A DNA stretch of 64,000 nucleotides from Pseudomonadota bacterium (GCA_023423535.1 JAFAFL010000080.1:16515-80514), one strand, 5' to 3'; shown: positions 43,326 to 54,472, counted from the first letter of the stretch. Notes: generated by a model not told the origin, from the sequence alone. Program-made: numbers and translations.

Positions 43326-44080
43326 TCCGCGTCCTCCTCGACGTCGCGACGGGTGAGGGCGGCAGCGCGCCGGAGCGGGTGCGCGTGGAGAGGTCCGAGC
43401 GCCACCACTACCTCGTGCACGTGCTGCGCGTGCGGGAGGGACAGGCGCTGGAGGTCTTCGACGGCCGCGGCAACGCGTGGCCGGCGAGGGTGGAGAGCGC
43501 GACGGATGAGGCCGTGGAGCTCTCTTTGGGACCCTCGCTTCAGGAGCGCGAAGGGCGAGCGTGCGCGCGGCGGATCACCGTCGTCCAGGGCCTGCCCAAG
43601 GGCGACAAGCTCGAGTGGGTGATCGAGAAGGCGGTGGAGCTCGGCGCTTCGGCGATCCTTCCGGTGGAGTGCGCGCGGTCGGTGGTGAAGCTCGATGCGC
43701 AGCGGGCGGCGAAGCGCGTCGAGCGGTGGCGGAAGATCGCCGAAGAGGCCGCGCGTCAATGTGGGCGCAGCGACGTGCCGCAGGTGCACGAGGTGGTGCG
43801 GCTGTCGCGTCTGACCGAAGCGCTCGAGGCGGGGACGCGGGTGCTGGTGCTCGACGAGGAGGAGCAGGCGCGGCGCTTGAGCGAAGCCTTGCCTGCCGAC
43901 AGCTCCGAAGCGGTCGCCTTCGTGGTGGGACCGGAAGGAGGCCTCACCCGCGACGAGGTCTCTCGCCTCATCTCGGAGGGCGGGGTGCCGGTGAGCCTCG
44001 GCCCGCTCATCCTTCGTACCGAGACCGCTGCGTTGGCAGCCTTGAGTGTGGTGCGACACCGGGACGGATTGCTCGGATAG
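43322..44080 (+). CDS. rsmE: 16S rRNA (uracil1498-N3)-methyltransferase
   Basis: This is a 252-residue SPOUT-class enzyme methylating U1498 of 16S rRNA. An N-terminal PUA-like part (HHYLVHVLRVREGQALEVFD) is followed by the methyltransferase domain with ITVVQGLPKGDKLEWVIEKA, VELGASAILPVECARSV, FVVGPEGGLTRDEV and the knot-forming LGPLILRTETAALAAL. GTG 43322 overlaps the prmA stop. The length is standard. Confidence 0.94.
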   Translation: MIRVLLDVATGEGGSAPERVRVERSERHHYLVHVLRVREGQALEVFDGRGNAWPARVESATDEAVELSLGPSLQEREGRACARRITVVQGLPKGDKLEWVIEKAVELGASAILPVECARSVVKLDAQRAAKRVERWRKIAEEAARQCGRSDVPQVHEVVRLSRLTEALEAGTRVLVLDEEEQARRLSEALPADSSEAVAFVVGPEGGLTRDEVSRLISEGGVPVSLGPLILRTETAALAALSVVRHRDGLLG

Positions 44081-44172
44081 CGAGCGGCCGGCCATGCGCT
44101 GCGTGCCACACGCGAGGCGTCTCGCCACCTTTTCGTGCGTCGTCGACGAGCGACCCGGCGAAAGGAGGCAGC

Positions 44173-44409
44173 GTGAGATCTTCCGTGAGACTTTCGAAGA
44201 AGGCGGAGCGGACGCGCCTGCTGCTGGCGTTCGCGGGCGCGCTGGTCGGCGCCCTCATCGGGGCCTTCGGCTCGTTCGGGACCTCCAGCGCTGCGCAGCC
44301 GATCCTCCTCGCGGTGCTCGGCGCGGTCCTCGCGATCGGGCTGCATCATGTGGCGCACCGGCGCGCGCGGACGGCAGGCAAGCAGCCGGAACATCTGGCC
44401 AATTCTTGA
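44173..44409 (+). CDS. Small membrane protein, two helices
   Basis: A GTG start at 44173 is preceded by AAAGGAGG with 4-base spacing, one of the strongest ribosome sites in the window. The 78-residue product has a basic N-terminus (KKAERTR), then two hydrophobic segments, LLLAFAGALVGALIGAFGSF and PILLAVLGAVLAIGLHHVA, and a polar tail. The first helix has a GxxxG-like small-residue pattern. The family is unknown. Confidence 0.65.
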   Translation: MRSSVRLSKKAERTRLLLAFAGALVGALIGAFGSFGTSSAAQPILLAVLGAVLAIGLHHVAHRRARTAGKQPEHLANS

Positions 44410-44467
44410 TCCCGGTCGCGGGCTGAGCGTTCATCGCGCTCCTGGGTGGGACATCCCTGGAGGATTC

Positions 44468-46024
44468 TTGACGAAGTGCATCCGGTGCGGGACGGAGCTG
44501 CCCCTTGCGGGCGAGTGCGCGAGCTGCGCCGGTGACGGACCCACGCCACCTCACGGCGTCCCGCGCATTCCGGAGCTCGAGCTGCAGCTCGACCGCCGCA
44601 CGCGGCCGCTTCCTCCGCCGCAGCTTCCGGGCATGCCGCCTCCGCCGCCCGGCGATTTCCTCCAGCCGCCGGGACCGTCGCCCAGGCCCCCGCCCCCGCG
44701 CACCGCCTCCAGCGTGAGCCACCGCGCCGCCGCGCCGAGAGCCTCGTCGACGGCTGCGTCGGCCGCTGCTTCGAGCGCTGCCACCGTGCCCGTGCCCGCA
44801 CTGCGCGCCGCGGTGCCCGATCCGTTCCGCTTCGCCGAGAGCGCAGAGATGGCGCCCTCCCCGCACGACGCGCCCACCCGCATCGCGCCGCTGCCGAGCG
44901 CGCCTCCCGCACCGAGGAGCCCTCCTCCGCCGCCGCGCGTGGGCTTCGCAGCACCGGCACCAGGACCGGCGCAGAAGCCCACGTCCCAGGAACCGACGCT
45001 GGACGAACCGCTGCCGCTCGACTTCAGCCCTCGGGCGGTGCCGAAGAGCGCGCCCGTCGTCCAGCCGCCGCCGAGGTCTCTCTCCGAGGAACTCTTCGAC
45101 ACCGAGCCGCAGCCGCTCGCCGAATCCGCCGAGCCCCCGACGGACATCGGCGCGCGCAGGTCACCGACCTTCGACCCGCTGCCCCGTCCGCCGGCCGGCT
45201 CCGGCCGCACCTTCGCGCCCGCGCCGCAGCCGACCGCGCCGATGGCCCCTGCGCCTGTCGCACCCGAAGCGAAGCCGCCGCCGCGTCCCGGCTCTCCCTT
45301 CGTGGCGCAGCTTCCGCTCCGCCGCACCGGCGAGGTGCCTCGGGTGAACGCCGGCTCTCAGCCGCCCGCTCCCGTCGCCTCCGCGGCGCTGGCGCAGGCA
45401 GCAACGACGGTCCCCTCCCCTGTCGCACGCCCGGAGCCCACTCGCCCCGAGCCCACGCTTCCCGACCGCGTCCGGCCCGAACCGGTGCGCTCGGAGGCTG
45501 TCCGGTCCGCGGCGGTGAAGTCCGAGGAGATCCACTTCCAGCGTGCGGCACTCTGGCGCCGGCTCGTGGCGGGCACGGTGGACACCGCGTTGCTCGTGCT
45601 GCTGTCCGGTGCGTACCTCGCGGTCGCGGCGCGCGCGGCGGGCATCCGTCCGGGACCCGCGCCCAGCGGAGGGCTCGACCTCCTCGCGCACCTGCTCCAG
45701 GCGTGGGCGCCGGTGCTGCTGCCCGGTGCCGCGGTCGCGCTGGCGCTCGGCGTGGCCTACGCGGCGATCTTCGGGATGCTCCTCGGCGGTCGCAGCCCGG
45801 GAAGGTTCCTCGCCGGCATCCGCCTGGTGGACGGCAGCGGCGCGCCGCCGGGTCCGGTGCGCGCGGTGGTGCGCGCGGTGCTCTCGGTGGGCTCGCTGGC
45901 GCTGCTCTGCGCGGGCTTCTGGCTCTCGCTGTTCGACCGGCGCGGCCAGACGCTCCACGACAAGCTCTCTGGAACCTTCGTCGTACAGCCTTCGAGGGGG
46001 ACGCGGGGCGCGCGAGGATCCTAG
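44468..46024 (+). CDS. RDD-domain membrane protein with zinc ribbon and long disordered linker
   Basis: This 518-residue protein starts at TTG 44468 behind GGAGG. Residues 1-24 hold a zinc ribbon (Cys4, Cys7, Cys17, Cys20: CIRC...CASC). About 330 residues of Pro/Ala/Ser/Glu-rich disordered sequence follow. An RDD membrane domain spans about residues 355-518 (FQRAALWRRLVAGTVDTALL, then LGGRSPGRFLAGIRLVDGSG, and FDRRGQTLHDKLSGTFVV). RDD proteins are poorly understood; some affect ion homeostasis. The long linker and cytoplasmic zinc ribbon may recruit partners. The next gene begins 15 bases later. Confidence 0.8.
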   Translation: MTKCIRCGTELPLAGECASCAGDGPTPPHGVPRIPELELQLDRRTRPLPPPQLPGMPPPPPGDFLQPPGPSPRPPPPRTASSVSHRAAAPRASSTAASAAASSAATVPVPALRAAVPDPFRFAESAEMAPSPHDAPTRIAPLPSAPPAPRSPPPPPRVGFAAPAPGPAQKPTSQEPTLDEPLPLDFSPRAVPKSAPVVQPPPRSLSEELFDTEPQPLAESAEPPTDIGARRSPTFDPLPRPPAGSGRTFAPAPQPTAPMAPAPVAPEAKPPPRPGSPFVAQLPLRRTGEVPRVNAGSQPPAPVASAALAQAATTVPSPVARPEPTRPEPTLPDRVRPEPVRSEAVRSAAVKSEEIHFQRAALWRRLVAGTVDTALLVLLSGAYLAVAARAAGIRPGPAPSGGLDLLAHLLQAWAPVLLPGAAVALALGVAYAAIFGMLLGGRSPGRFLAGIRLVDGSGAPPGPVRAVVRAVLSVGSLALLCAGFWLSLFDRRGQTLHDKLSGTFVVQPSRGTRGARGS

Positions 46025-46039
46025 TATCGTCGGTCCTCC

Positions 46040-48445
46040 ATGCCTCTCCGGCTCGCCGAACACCTCGTCACGCGTGGGCTCATCGCCGCGGCCACGGTGG
46101 AGGAGGCCCAGCGCCGGAGGGCGAGCTACGGCGGCGGGCTGGACACCGCGCTGCTCGAGCTCGATGCCCTGAGCGAAAGCGCGCTGCTCTCCGCCTGCGC
46201 GGAGGTGTGCGGCCTGCGTGCGGTGAACCTCGCGGACTTCGAGCCGAACCGCGAGATGTCGCGCTTCGTCCCGGCCAACGTCGCCGAGCGCCTCGCCGCC
46301 GTGCCGCTCTCGGAGGACCGCGGCGTGCTGCACATGGCCTGCGCCTATCCGCCGCCGGTGCGCGATCTGGAGGAGGTGTCGCTGCTGCTCGGGCGGAAGC
46401 TCGAGCTGTGGGTGGCGCTGGAAGTGCGCGTCCGCGACTGGATCTCGGCCGTGTACCGCTCGCCGCTGCCGCCGCGGTTCGCGGTGCTGCTCGCGAGGCT
46501 CGATCCCTCGCGCGCCTCTCCGCCACGTCCGTCCGAATCTCCCGCCGTCGGCCGTCCGCGCCCGCCGCATGACGAGCTGAGCCTCGAGGAGGCGCTCACC
46601 CGCGAGGTGGGCATGCGCAGGCCGCTCGCGCAGGATCCGGTCATTCCGCTCGAGCGTCCGAAGCGCGCGGTGCCCGAGGCGACGGTCTCCTTCGATCTGA
46701 ACGCGCTCGCAAAGCCCACCGCCCCGGCGCCGGTGAACACGCTCTCCTCCGCGCCGACCGCACCGAACGCGAACGAGGCCTTGGCCACCGCGCCCACCGA
46801 GGACTTCGAGGAGCCGCCGCAGGTGGTGGTCTTCCCCACGCCGGGCCTCAGCGAGCCGCCGCCGCAGGGTGCGCTGCCCTCGCCGAAGATCGCGCAGCTC
46901 GAGGCCGCGCCGGAGCCCATCCCCACAGACCTCCCGCCGAGCCCGGAGAGGGCGCCGGAGTGGTCGCTCGACGACGCGCGAGGGGCGCTGGGGCACGCGG
47001 CGGACAGGGATCAGATCATCTGGGTCGCGCTGCAGCTCGCGCGTCGCACCTTCGAGTTCTCCGCTGCCTTCGCGGTCGTGCGCGGCAACGCGGTGGGCTG
47101 GGCCGCCGAGGGCCCGGGCGCGGAAGGCTTCAAGGCCTCACCTCCGGCGATCCCGCTCGATGCGCCGTCGCTCTTCCGCACCGTCGCGGTCACCCGCGGC
47201 AGCTACCTGGGGCCACCGCCCGCGGACCCGAACACCGCGCAGTTCCTCGCACAGCTGGGCCGTGCGCCGCGCACCGTGTTCCTCTTCCCCATCGAGGTGA
47301 ACGGCCGCGTGGTCTGCCTCCTCTACGCGGACCCGGGCGCGCGCGCGGTCAGCCAGCGGCGGATGGCGGAGGTGGTGCTCCTCTGTCAGGAGCTCCCGTC
47401 CGCGTTCGCGAAGGTCATCCTCCACCGCAAGCACCAGCACGCGGCGCGCATGCCCGGCGCGGTCGCAGACATGGCGAGGGCCGCGGCAGCGGCCATGGGC
47501 TGGAGTCCTGGCGCGCAGCGGGGCTTCGTCACCCACGGCCGCGCGGCCTCGCTGCCCGCGCCGGTCGTCGACCTGAGCGCGAGGCCTCCCACCGACTTCG
47601 GTCCGGTGCTCCGCCGGCTGACCGGACCGGATGCCACCGCGCGCGCCGCAGCGGTCGCGGAGCTCGCGCGCACGCCCGAAGCGTCGGCGCGGGTGCTCGT
47701 CGCTCAGTTCCCCGGGCCGACCGCGTGGGCGCGGCTTCCGGTCACCGACCTGCCCGATCCCGAGGAACTGGGCCCGGTGCCCGCCGCGTTGTCCAGGCTG
47801 GGCCGGGCCGGTGCGGTGTCGCTCGCGCCGCTGCTCGACTCAGCGGACCTCGAGGTCCGTTATTTCGCCTTGCTGACCGCCGGGAGTCTGCCCTTCGCCG
47901 AGCTGGTGGGCGGCGTGCTGCGCGGGCTGTTCGACGCGGATCCGGACATCGCCTCGGCGGCGCGCGCGGCGGCCGGAGCGCTGCGCCGGGTGCCCAGGTT
48001 CGCCTCGTCGATGCGCGACCTGCGGCAGGAGCTCGCCAGCCCCGACACGCTGCGACGTTCGCTGGCCGCGCGCGCGGTGGGCGTGCTGCACGACCGCGAC
48101 GCGGTGGAGGCGCTCATCAACCTCACCGGCAGCGACGACGGCATGTGCGCGGACGCCGCGGCCGAAGCGCTGGGCGAGCTGACCGGACAGGCCTTCGGCG
48201 CCGACCAGCACGCCTGGACCCGCTGGTGGGCCGAGCACCGCACCCGCAGCCGCGCCGAGTGGCTGGTGACCGCGCTGCGCCACCAGGACGCGGGCGTGCG
48301 CACGCGGGCCTTCGAGGAGCTCTCGCGCGTGTTGAACGATGCGCTGGGCTACGACCCCGAGGCCTCCGCCACCGAACGCGAGGCCGCGCTGCGCCGCTGG
48401 GAGGCCGCGGCGGTCACCGACCCGAGGATGCGCCGGCTCGAATAG
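46040..48445 (+). CDS. MshEN-GAF-HEAT multidomain protein
   Basis: The 801-residue soluble protein begins with about 150 residues resembling the GspE/MshE N-terminal (MshEN) domain (LAEHLVTRGLIAAATVEEAQ, then YGGGLDTALLELDALSESAL), which in other proteins can bind c-di-GMP. A disordered linker (about 160-310) follows. A GAF-like domain lies at about 325-460 (WVALQLARRTFEFSAAFAVV, FLFPIEVNGRVVCLLYADPG). HEAT-like repeats run from about 515 to the end. No ATPase motifs are present, so it is not a secretion ATPase. It may be a signalling scaffold working with the RDD protein encoded just upstream. Confidence 0.75.
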   Translation: MPLRLAEHLVTRGLIAAATVEEAQRRRASYGGGLDTALLELDALSESALLSACAEVCGLRAVNLADFEPNREMSRFVPANVAERLAAVPLSEDRGVLHMACAYPPPVRDLEEVSLLLGRKLELWVALEVRVRDWISAVYRSPLPPRFAVLLARLDPSRASPPRPSESPAVGRPRPPHDELSLEEALTREVGMRRPLAQDPVIPLERPKRAVPEATVSFDLNALAKPTAPAPVNTLSSAPTAPNANEALATAPTEDFEEPPQVVVFPTPGLSEPPPQGALPSPKIAQLEAAPEPIPTDLPPSPERAPEWSLDDARGALGHAADRDQIIWVALQLARRTFEFSAAFAVVRGNAVGWAAEGPGAEGFKASPPAIPLDAPSLFRTVAVTRGSYLGPPPADPNTAQFLAQLGRAPRTVFLFPIEVNGRVVCLLYADPGARAVSQRRMAEVVLLCQELPSAFAKVILHRKHQHAARMPGAVADMARAAAAAMGWSPGAQRGFVTHGRAASLPAPVVDLSARPPTDFGPVLRRLTGPDATARAAAVAELARTPEASARVLVAQFPGPTAWARLPVTDLPDPEELGPVPAALSRLGRAGAVSLAPLLDSADLEVRYFALLTAGSLPFAELVGGVLRGLFDADPDIASAARAAAGALRRVPRFASSMRDLRQELASPDTLRRSLAARAVGVLHDRDAVEALINLTGSDDGMCADAAAEALGELTGQAFGADQHAWTRWWAEHRTRSRAEWLVTALRHQDAGVRTRAFEELSRVLNDALGYDPEASATEREAALRRWEAAAVTDPRMRRLE

Positions 48446-48454
48446 CCGCCCGGG

Positions 48455-49120
48455 CTACGGGCTGTCGATGCCGGTCGCGGTGGTGCGGATGAAGTCGTTG
48501 CCGCCCGCCGCGCCATGGCACTGACCACAGAAGTTGTTCGTGCCCTCGAAGCGCTGCGGGTTGAGGTACTCGTCGGCCTGTCCCTGGAAGAAGACCCAGC
48601 GACCTGAGTCGTCCTTCGCCATCACCGAGTGCCCGAAGACCGCCGCGCCGTCGCCCGTGTAGACCTCGAGCACCGCCACGCTGCTGTTGGGGTGCACCGT
48701 CGCGTTCGCGTTCATCGACTGCGCGAGCGACGGGCTGACGAACACGCGCCCGAGCGTGCTGCCGTGGCTGATGTCGATCGCGTGCGCGGTCGATTCGTTC
48801 GGCCAGCCGCGGAAGCCGTCGCCCTGGAGGAACTGGCGGATGCCGTCCTCCGAGGTGTCGATGCCCGCGCCGCCGTCACCCGTGCCGCCGTCTCCGATGC
48901 CTCCATCGCCGGTGCCGCCGTCGGTCATCCCGCCGTCGCCGGTGCCGCCGTCATCGCTTCCGGGGACGCCTCCATCGCCGGTGCCGGACCCCGGAGGCGC
49001 GGCCTGGCCGCCGATGGGAGGTCCGGGAAGGCCGGGCGGAAACTGCTGCTCCGGATCGCTGGAGCAGGCGGCGGCGACGACCACGACGGCTGCGAAGAGG
49101 GCGAATGCGAGGCGGCGCAT
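48455..49120 (-). CDS. Lipoprotein with GTGDGG repeats and a CxxCH haem motif
   Basis: The 221-residue protein has a signal with lipobox AAAC (Cys19). A low-complexity block at about residues 45-88 is made of GTGDGG-type units, typical of myxobacterial lipoprotein spacers. The C-terminal domain contains VFGHSVMAKDDSGRWVFFQG and ends with the haem c motif CGQCH (about 198-202). The order resembles the cytochrome P460 fold, but I cannot confirm it. It is probably a haem-binding outer-surface protein. Its stop faces the HEAT protein stop 9 bases away. Confidence 0.75.
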   Translation of the reverse strand: MRRLAFALFAAVVVVAAACSSDPEQQFPPGLPGPPIGGQAAPPGSGTGDGGVPGSDDGGTGDGGMTDGGTGDGGIGDGGTGDGGAGIDTSEDGIRQFLQGDGFRGWPNESTAHAIDISHGSTLGRVFVSPSLAQSMNANATVHPNSSVAVLEVYTGDGAAVFGHSVMAKDDSGRWVFFQGQADEYLNPQRFEGTNNFCGQCHGAAGGNDFIRTTATGIDSP

Positions 49121-49265
49121 GTGCCGAATCTACTCCCGCGTTCGAACACCGCCACTGCGCGGCCCTCCCACCCTCCGGTACCTCACTGTCCTCCTCTCGC
49201 GCTGCGGTGCGCAGAGAATGCATCCGCGCTTGCGCGGACGGACAAAGCCCGGAACGTTCGGAGGC

Positions 49266-50690
49266 ATGCGCTCGACCGCGGCTCTCTTCCTCACCTTCGT
49301 CGCGCTCCTCTCCGTGCCCGCAGTGGCGCAGAACGCCTCCCCTCCCCGGGCGCTCCCCGATGCCGAGAGCGGCCTGCACCTGCCGCGCGTGGACCAGATG
49401 ACCGGCGTGCTCGCGTTCATGGAGCGCGCGGGTGAGCGGTCGGTGATGCTGCGTCCCTCCTCCTGGTTCGGCGACGCGCACCCGCTCTTCCAGGTGGACT
49501 TCTCGCAGCCGCAGACGCTGGCCGAGGTGGGCATCGCCGCGGATGCGCCGGCGACGATCAGCACGCGCAAGGACGGGCGGATGACCTGCCACGGGGTGAG
49601 CGATCCGAAGCGCTTCGACGAGCGGGCACGCGCGCGCCTCGAGGTGCTCGGCAAGCCGTGGGAGGGAAAGGTGCAGGGCCTCACCGCACAGGGCAGCGCG
49701 CGCGAGGACGGTTCCCTGAGCGTGGGCGTCGTCCGCCGCGGCAACATCGCGTGCGCGGTCTCGTCCCGGGCGGATGCGCGTCCCCTGCTCGCGCTCGCGG
49801 CAGCCGCCACCGGAAAGCCCACCGCGCGCGGCGCATGGACGCTGCTCCGAGGTCTCCCGGGCGAGCTCTACTTCGTGTCCGGCGACGTGGCCGCGGGCGC
49901 GACAGGTGACCGGAACGGCCTTCGCATCGAGGGCCGAACGCGTGGAGGCATGGGCGTGCCCACCTTGGTGAGCGGGGCGCTGACGCCGTACGCGACCTTC
50001 AGTCCGGAGGGCCTCGGCGTAGTGAAGGCCACCGTGCGTCCCGACGAGCTGGGCTCTGCGGTGCGCGGGCTGTTGAGGCCGCTCGGTCGCGCGTGCGCTT
50101 CCTGTCCGCCGGAGGTGCTCTCGTCGCTGGAGCGGTCGCTGCCGTCGCTGCTGACCGGGCGGGTGGCGGTGTCGCTGCATTCGGCGCAGGTGCGCGGGCG
50201 GTTGAGGACGGACGCGGACCGCTACTTCGCCGCGCGGCACGTGTGGCTCGCGGAGGTGAAGGACGCGACCGCGGTGAACAAGGTGCTCGCGTCGCTGGAG
50301 CGCGTGCCCGGCAGCAGCCACGCCGACGACACCTGGACCGTGCCGATGGAGGGCGGCCGCGCAGTGCAGGTGGGCGTGCGCGCAGGTCACCTCTTCCTCG
50401 CCAACGACGCGGCGGCGCTGGTGTCGGCGATGGCGGCGCTGCCGGTGAAGCCCGCGAAGATGGAGCGCGGCCTCGAGGTCTCGATCGATCCGGCGCGCGC
50501 GCACAAGACGATCTCGCAGGTCTCGCTGATGGACGTGCTGGGCCAGAAGGAGCTCGCCGGTTTGCTCGCGGTGAGCACGGAACTCGGACCCGTGCTGCAG
50601 GTCTCCTCCGCGCTCAACGGCTGGGCGGTGACGGAGAAGGGCGGCGGCCAGCGGTTCGGCGCAGTGTTGACGCTCCGGCCTCCGGAATAG
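49266..50690 (+). CDS. Secreted protein of unknown function
   Basis: The 474-residue product begins with a type I signal peptide (MRSTAALFLTFVALLSVPAVAQ, cut after VAQ). The mature protein resembles DUF3352-type proteins in pattern, with repeated strand-helix units such as GAWTLLRGLPGELYFVSGDV, PYATFSPEGLGVVKATVRPD and HVWLAEVKDATAVNKVLASL, and the conserved-looking LFLANDAAALVSAMAALP. One CASC pair lies at about residue 281. No catalytic motif is visible. It is separated by only 15 bases from pccB, but a functional link is unclear. Confidence 0.7.
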   Translation: MRSTAALFLTFVALLSVPAVAQNASPPRALPDAESGLHLPRVDQMTGVLAFMERAGERSVMLRPSSWFGDAHPLFQVDFSQPQTLAEVGIAADAPATISTRKDGRMTCHGVSDPKRFDERARARLEVLGKPWEGKVQGLTAQGSAREDGSLSVGVVRRGNIACAVSSRADARPLLALAAAATGKPTARGAWTLLRGLPGELYFVSGDVAAGATGDRNGLRIEGRTRGGMGVPTLVSGALTPYATFSPEGLGVVKATVRPDELGSAVRGLLRPLGRACASCPPEVLSSLERSLPSLLTGRVAVSLHSAQVRGRLRTDADRYFAARHVWLAEVKDATAVNKVLASLERVPGSSHADDTWTVPMEGGRAVQVGVRAGHLFLANDAAALVSAMAALPVKPAKMERGLEVSIDPARAHKTISQVSLMDVLGQKELAGLLAVSTELGPVLQVSSALNGWAVTEKGGGQRFGAVLTLRPPE

Positions 50691-50705
50691 ATAACGCGGG
50701 CCACC

Positions 50706-52264
<1,559 letters not shown>

Positions 52265-52268
<4 letters not shown>

Positions 52269-53005
52269 AGCGCCCACCTCATGGCCCGTCGAAGCTCGGC
52301 CGTGCCGTCGCGTTCGTACGGCCGGCCGTGCGCGAGGGCGATCCGCTCCGGCCTCCACGCGAGCATGCGCTCGACGTTCTTCCGCACCTGCGCCCCGCGC
52401 CCGAAGAAGGTGGCGCGGAAGTCGAGCGGCGTCTGACCGTCCGGGTGCAGCGCCCCACCGGCGCGCGCGAGCAAAGCGCCGGAGCGCGTGAGCCGCTCGC
52501 GCTCGAAGTTCTGGATGAGGTCGGTGACGATCAGCGTGCGCGAGCGACGGTGGAAGAACACGACCTCGTGCACCCAGCGGCCGCCGGCGAAGAGCAGCTG
52601 GTCGCAGTCGTCCCGCCACTCGTCCGGGGGAGCGTCCTCGAGGTCGCGGTCGAAGTGGAAGTCCACGCCACGGGACGCCGCGCGCTCCCTCACACCGGGT
52701 GAGGCCCACGCGAACGCGTCCGGGAACGCGCGCTTCCACGAGGGGATGTTCTCGTAGTGCAGCAGGTTCGGCGACACGAGGTGCGCCGGCCGGCCGAGCG
52801 CGCAGACGCGTGCGGCGAGCGCTTCCGAGAACTGCGTCGGGGAATGAAGCAGCAGCGTCCCGTTGCCGAGGCGCACCACCGTCATGCGCGTGGGGAACGG
52901 GAGCGTCACGCCGGGCCCGAGCGGCATCCGCGCCAGCGGCCCGTTCACGATCCAGAGTTCGTCCCCGAAGGGCTCGAGGACCTCCAACGGTTCATAGAGC
53001 CGCAT
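52265..53005 (-). CDS. DUF4336 (metallo-hydrolase-like) protein
   Basis: This 246-residue protein begins MRLYEPLEVLEPFGDELWIV. Other segments are LLLHSPTQFSEALAARVCAL, HLVSPNLLHYENIPSWKRAF, WVHEVVFFHRRSRTLIVTDL, and RIALAHGRPYERDG near the end. This layout is that of DUF4336, a divergent beta-lactamase-like fold in which the metal ligands are partly lost. No enzymatic role is established. ATG 53005 is chosen because the upstream 15 codons lack family features. It ends on the same CTAG as pccB. Confidence 0.8.
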
Positions 53006-53099
53006 GGCTGCTCCCCGCCTCACCGCTTCACGAGCCTGCCGCGCAGGCAATGCGTCCCCACCCTAGTCATGTGAAGTGGCTTCGAGGGAGGTGACGGCG

Positions 53100-53303
53100 A
53101 TGAGGATGGAGTTGAGCGAGGTCGAGACGAGGGAGCTCCGGCAGCTCCTGCACGAGGCGCTCGACGAGCTGCAGACGGAGACGCAGCGAACGGATGCGCT
53201 CGAGCTGCGGCTGAGGCTGCGCGCCCGGCGCGACCGGTTGGAGGGCCTGCTGCGCCAGCTCGAGCTGCACGGCACAGGAGAGCGCGCCGCGTACTTCGCG
53301 TGA
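53100..53303 (+). CDS. Small helical protein
   Basis: ATG 53100 is preceded by GGGAGG at 8 bases. The 67-residue product (MRMELSEVETRELRQLLHEA, then LDELQTETQRTDALELRLRL) is acidic-basic amphipathic helix throughout, with no Cys or membrane segment. Similar short helical proteins are common in myxobacterial genomes, but I know no function. A short in-frame GTG extension (53076) is less likely. Confidence 0.65.
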   Translation: MRMELSEVETRELRQLLHEALDELQTETQRTDALELRLRLRARRDRLEGLLRQLELHGTGERAAYFA

Positions 53304-53338
53304 GCCACGAGGCCGGTGTGTCCCGCGTCAGCCTCGCG

Positions 53339-54472
53339 TCAGGTCCGGTTGAAGAGGCCGCGCCACCTCGGGCCTTCGCTCCTCGCGGCGGCGGCGAGCC
53401 TCTGCCCGAGGATGCGGCTCATCTCCAGCGCCAGCGCCGGGTTCGCCATCAGCACCGAGCGGAAGTCCTCCCGGCCGATGGCCGCGAGCTCCGTCTCCTT
53501 CGCCGCGCGCGCGTGGGTCGAACGCGGCTGACCGGTGAGCAGGGCGATCTCTCCGAAGAACCCTCCCGCGCGCACGGTCTCGATGAGCTGGCCGTTCTCG
53601 TTGAGGAGGAGCACCTCGCCGGAGAGCACGAGGTAGAACGCGTCGCCCTCGTCGCCCTTCTTGAACACGACCTCGCGCTCCCGCTTGCGCACCAGCTCCA
53701 CGCCGCGCGAGACGCTGCCCAATTCGTCGTCGCTCAGCGGGGCGAGGAAGTCGATCCGCCGCAGCGCGCTCACCACGTTCTCCACCGCCTGCGCGGTGGC
53801 GGTGCGTTCGGTCAGCGCGGCGATGACCCTCGGCATCTCTCCCCTGCGCGCGGCGAGCACCGCCATCCTTCCCGGCTGCAGCACGCTCTGACCGGTGGGG
53901 ATCTCGAAGCCGCCCTCCTCGTCCCACAAGCCGATGAACACGCTGTCGCGCGGGAAGGCGCTCTCGGTGCGGACCTGCGCCACCGTCATCCCGGCCACGC
54001 GCGCGGCGTGCGGAATGGTGAGCTCGAAGAGGATGACCTGGCCGTCGCCGAGGAGCATCGAGCCCTCGACCTCGGGAAAGTCCATCGCGGTGACGATGCT
54101 GCCGACGACGATGTCCGCCTCGGCGATGACGTCCCGCACGCCCGCGGCCCGGTAGGCGTTGCGGCAGGCGGGGTCCAGCATGCGCACCATCACCCGCGCG
54201 CTGGACGAGGCCCTCGCCACCATCGCGAAGGCCATGTTGTCCGCGTCCCTCGCGAGCAGCCCCGCGGCGATGTCCGCCGACGCGAGCCCCGCGTTCTCCA
54301 GCACCCGCGGGTCGGTGGCATCGCCGGTGATCGCCACCACGCCGAGCTCCTGGAAGAGCCGCTCGCACACCGCGCGATCGCGATCGACGACGGAGACCTG
54401 ATGCCGCTCGCCCACCAGCCGCGCCGCGAGCGCCGCACCGACCCGACCACCTCCGGCGATGACCACCTTCAC
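53339..54472 (-). CDS. TrkA-N/TrkA-C protein with cyclic-nucleotide-binding domain
   Basis: This is a 377-residue cytoplasmic protein. Residues 1-120 form a Rossmann RCK/TrkA-N domain (VKVVIAGGGRVGAALAARLV), followed by a TrkA-C-like domain (about 130-215) and a CRP-type cyclic-nucleotide-binding domain at about 255-370, with FFGEIALLTGQPRSTHARA where the Arg would bind the phosphate. GTG 54472 overlaps the stop of the CPA1 antiporter gene (GTGA), so it is almost certainly its regulatory subunit, gating cation exchange by NAD(H) and cyclic nucleotide. The frame to 56323 is not coding. Confidence 0.88.
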   Translation of the reverse strand: MKVVIAGGGRVGAALAARLVGERHQVSVVDRDRAVCERLFQELGVVAITGDATDPRVLENAGLASADIAAGLLARDADNMAFAMVARASSSARVMVRMLDPACRNAYRAAGVRDVIAEADIVVGSIVTAMDFPEVEGSMLLGDGQVILFELTIPHAARVAGMTVAQVRTESAFPRDSVFIGLWDEEGGFEIPTGQSVLQPGRMAVLAARRGEMPRVIAALTERTATAQAVENVVSALRRIDFLAPLSDDELGSVSRGVELVRKREREVVFKKGDEGDAFYLVLSGEVLLLNENGQLIETVRAGGFFGEIALLTGQPRSTHARAAKETELAAIGREDFRSVLMANPALALEMSRILGQRLAAAARSEGPRWRGLFNRT

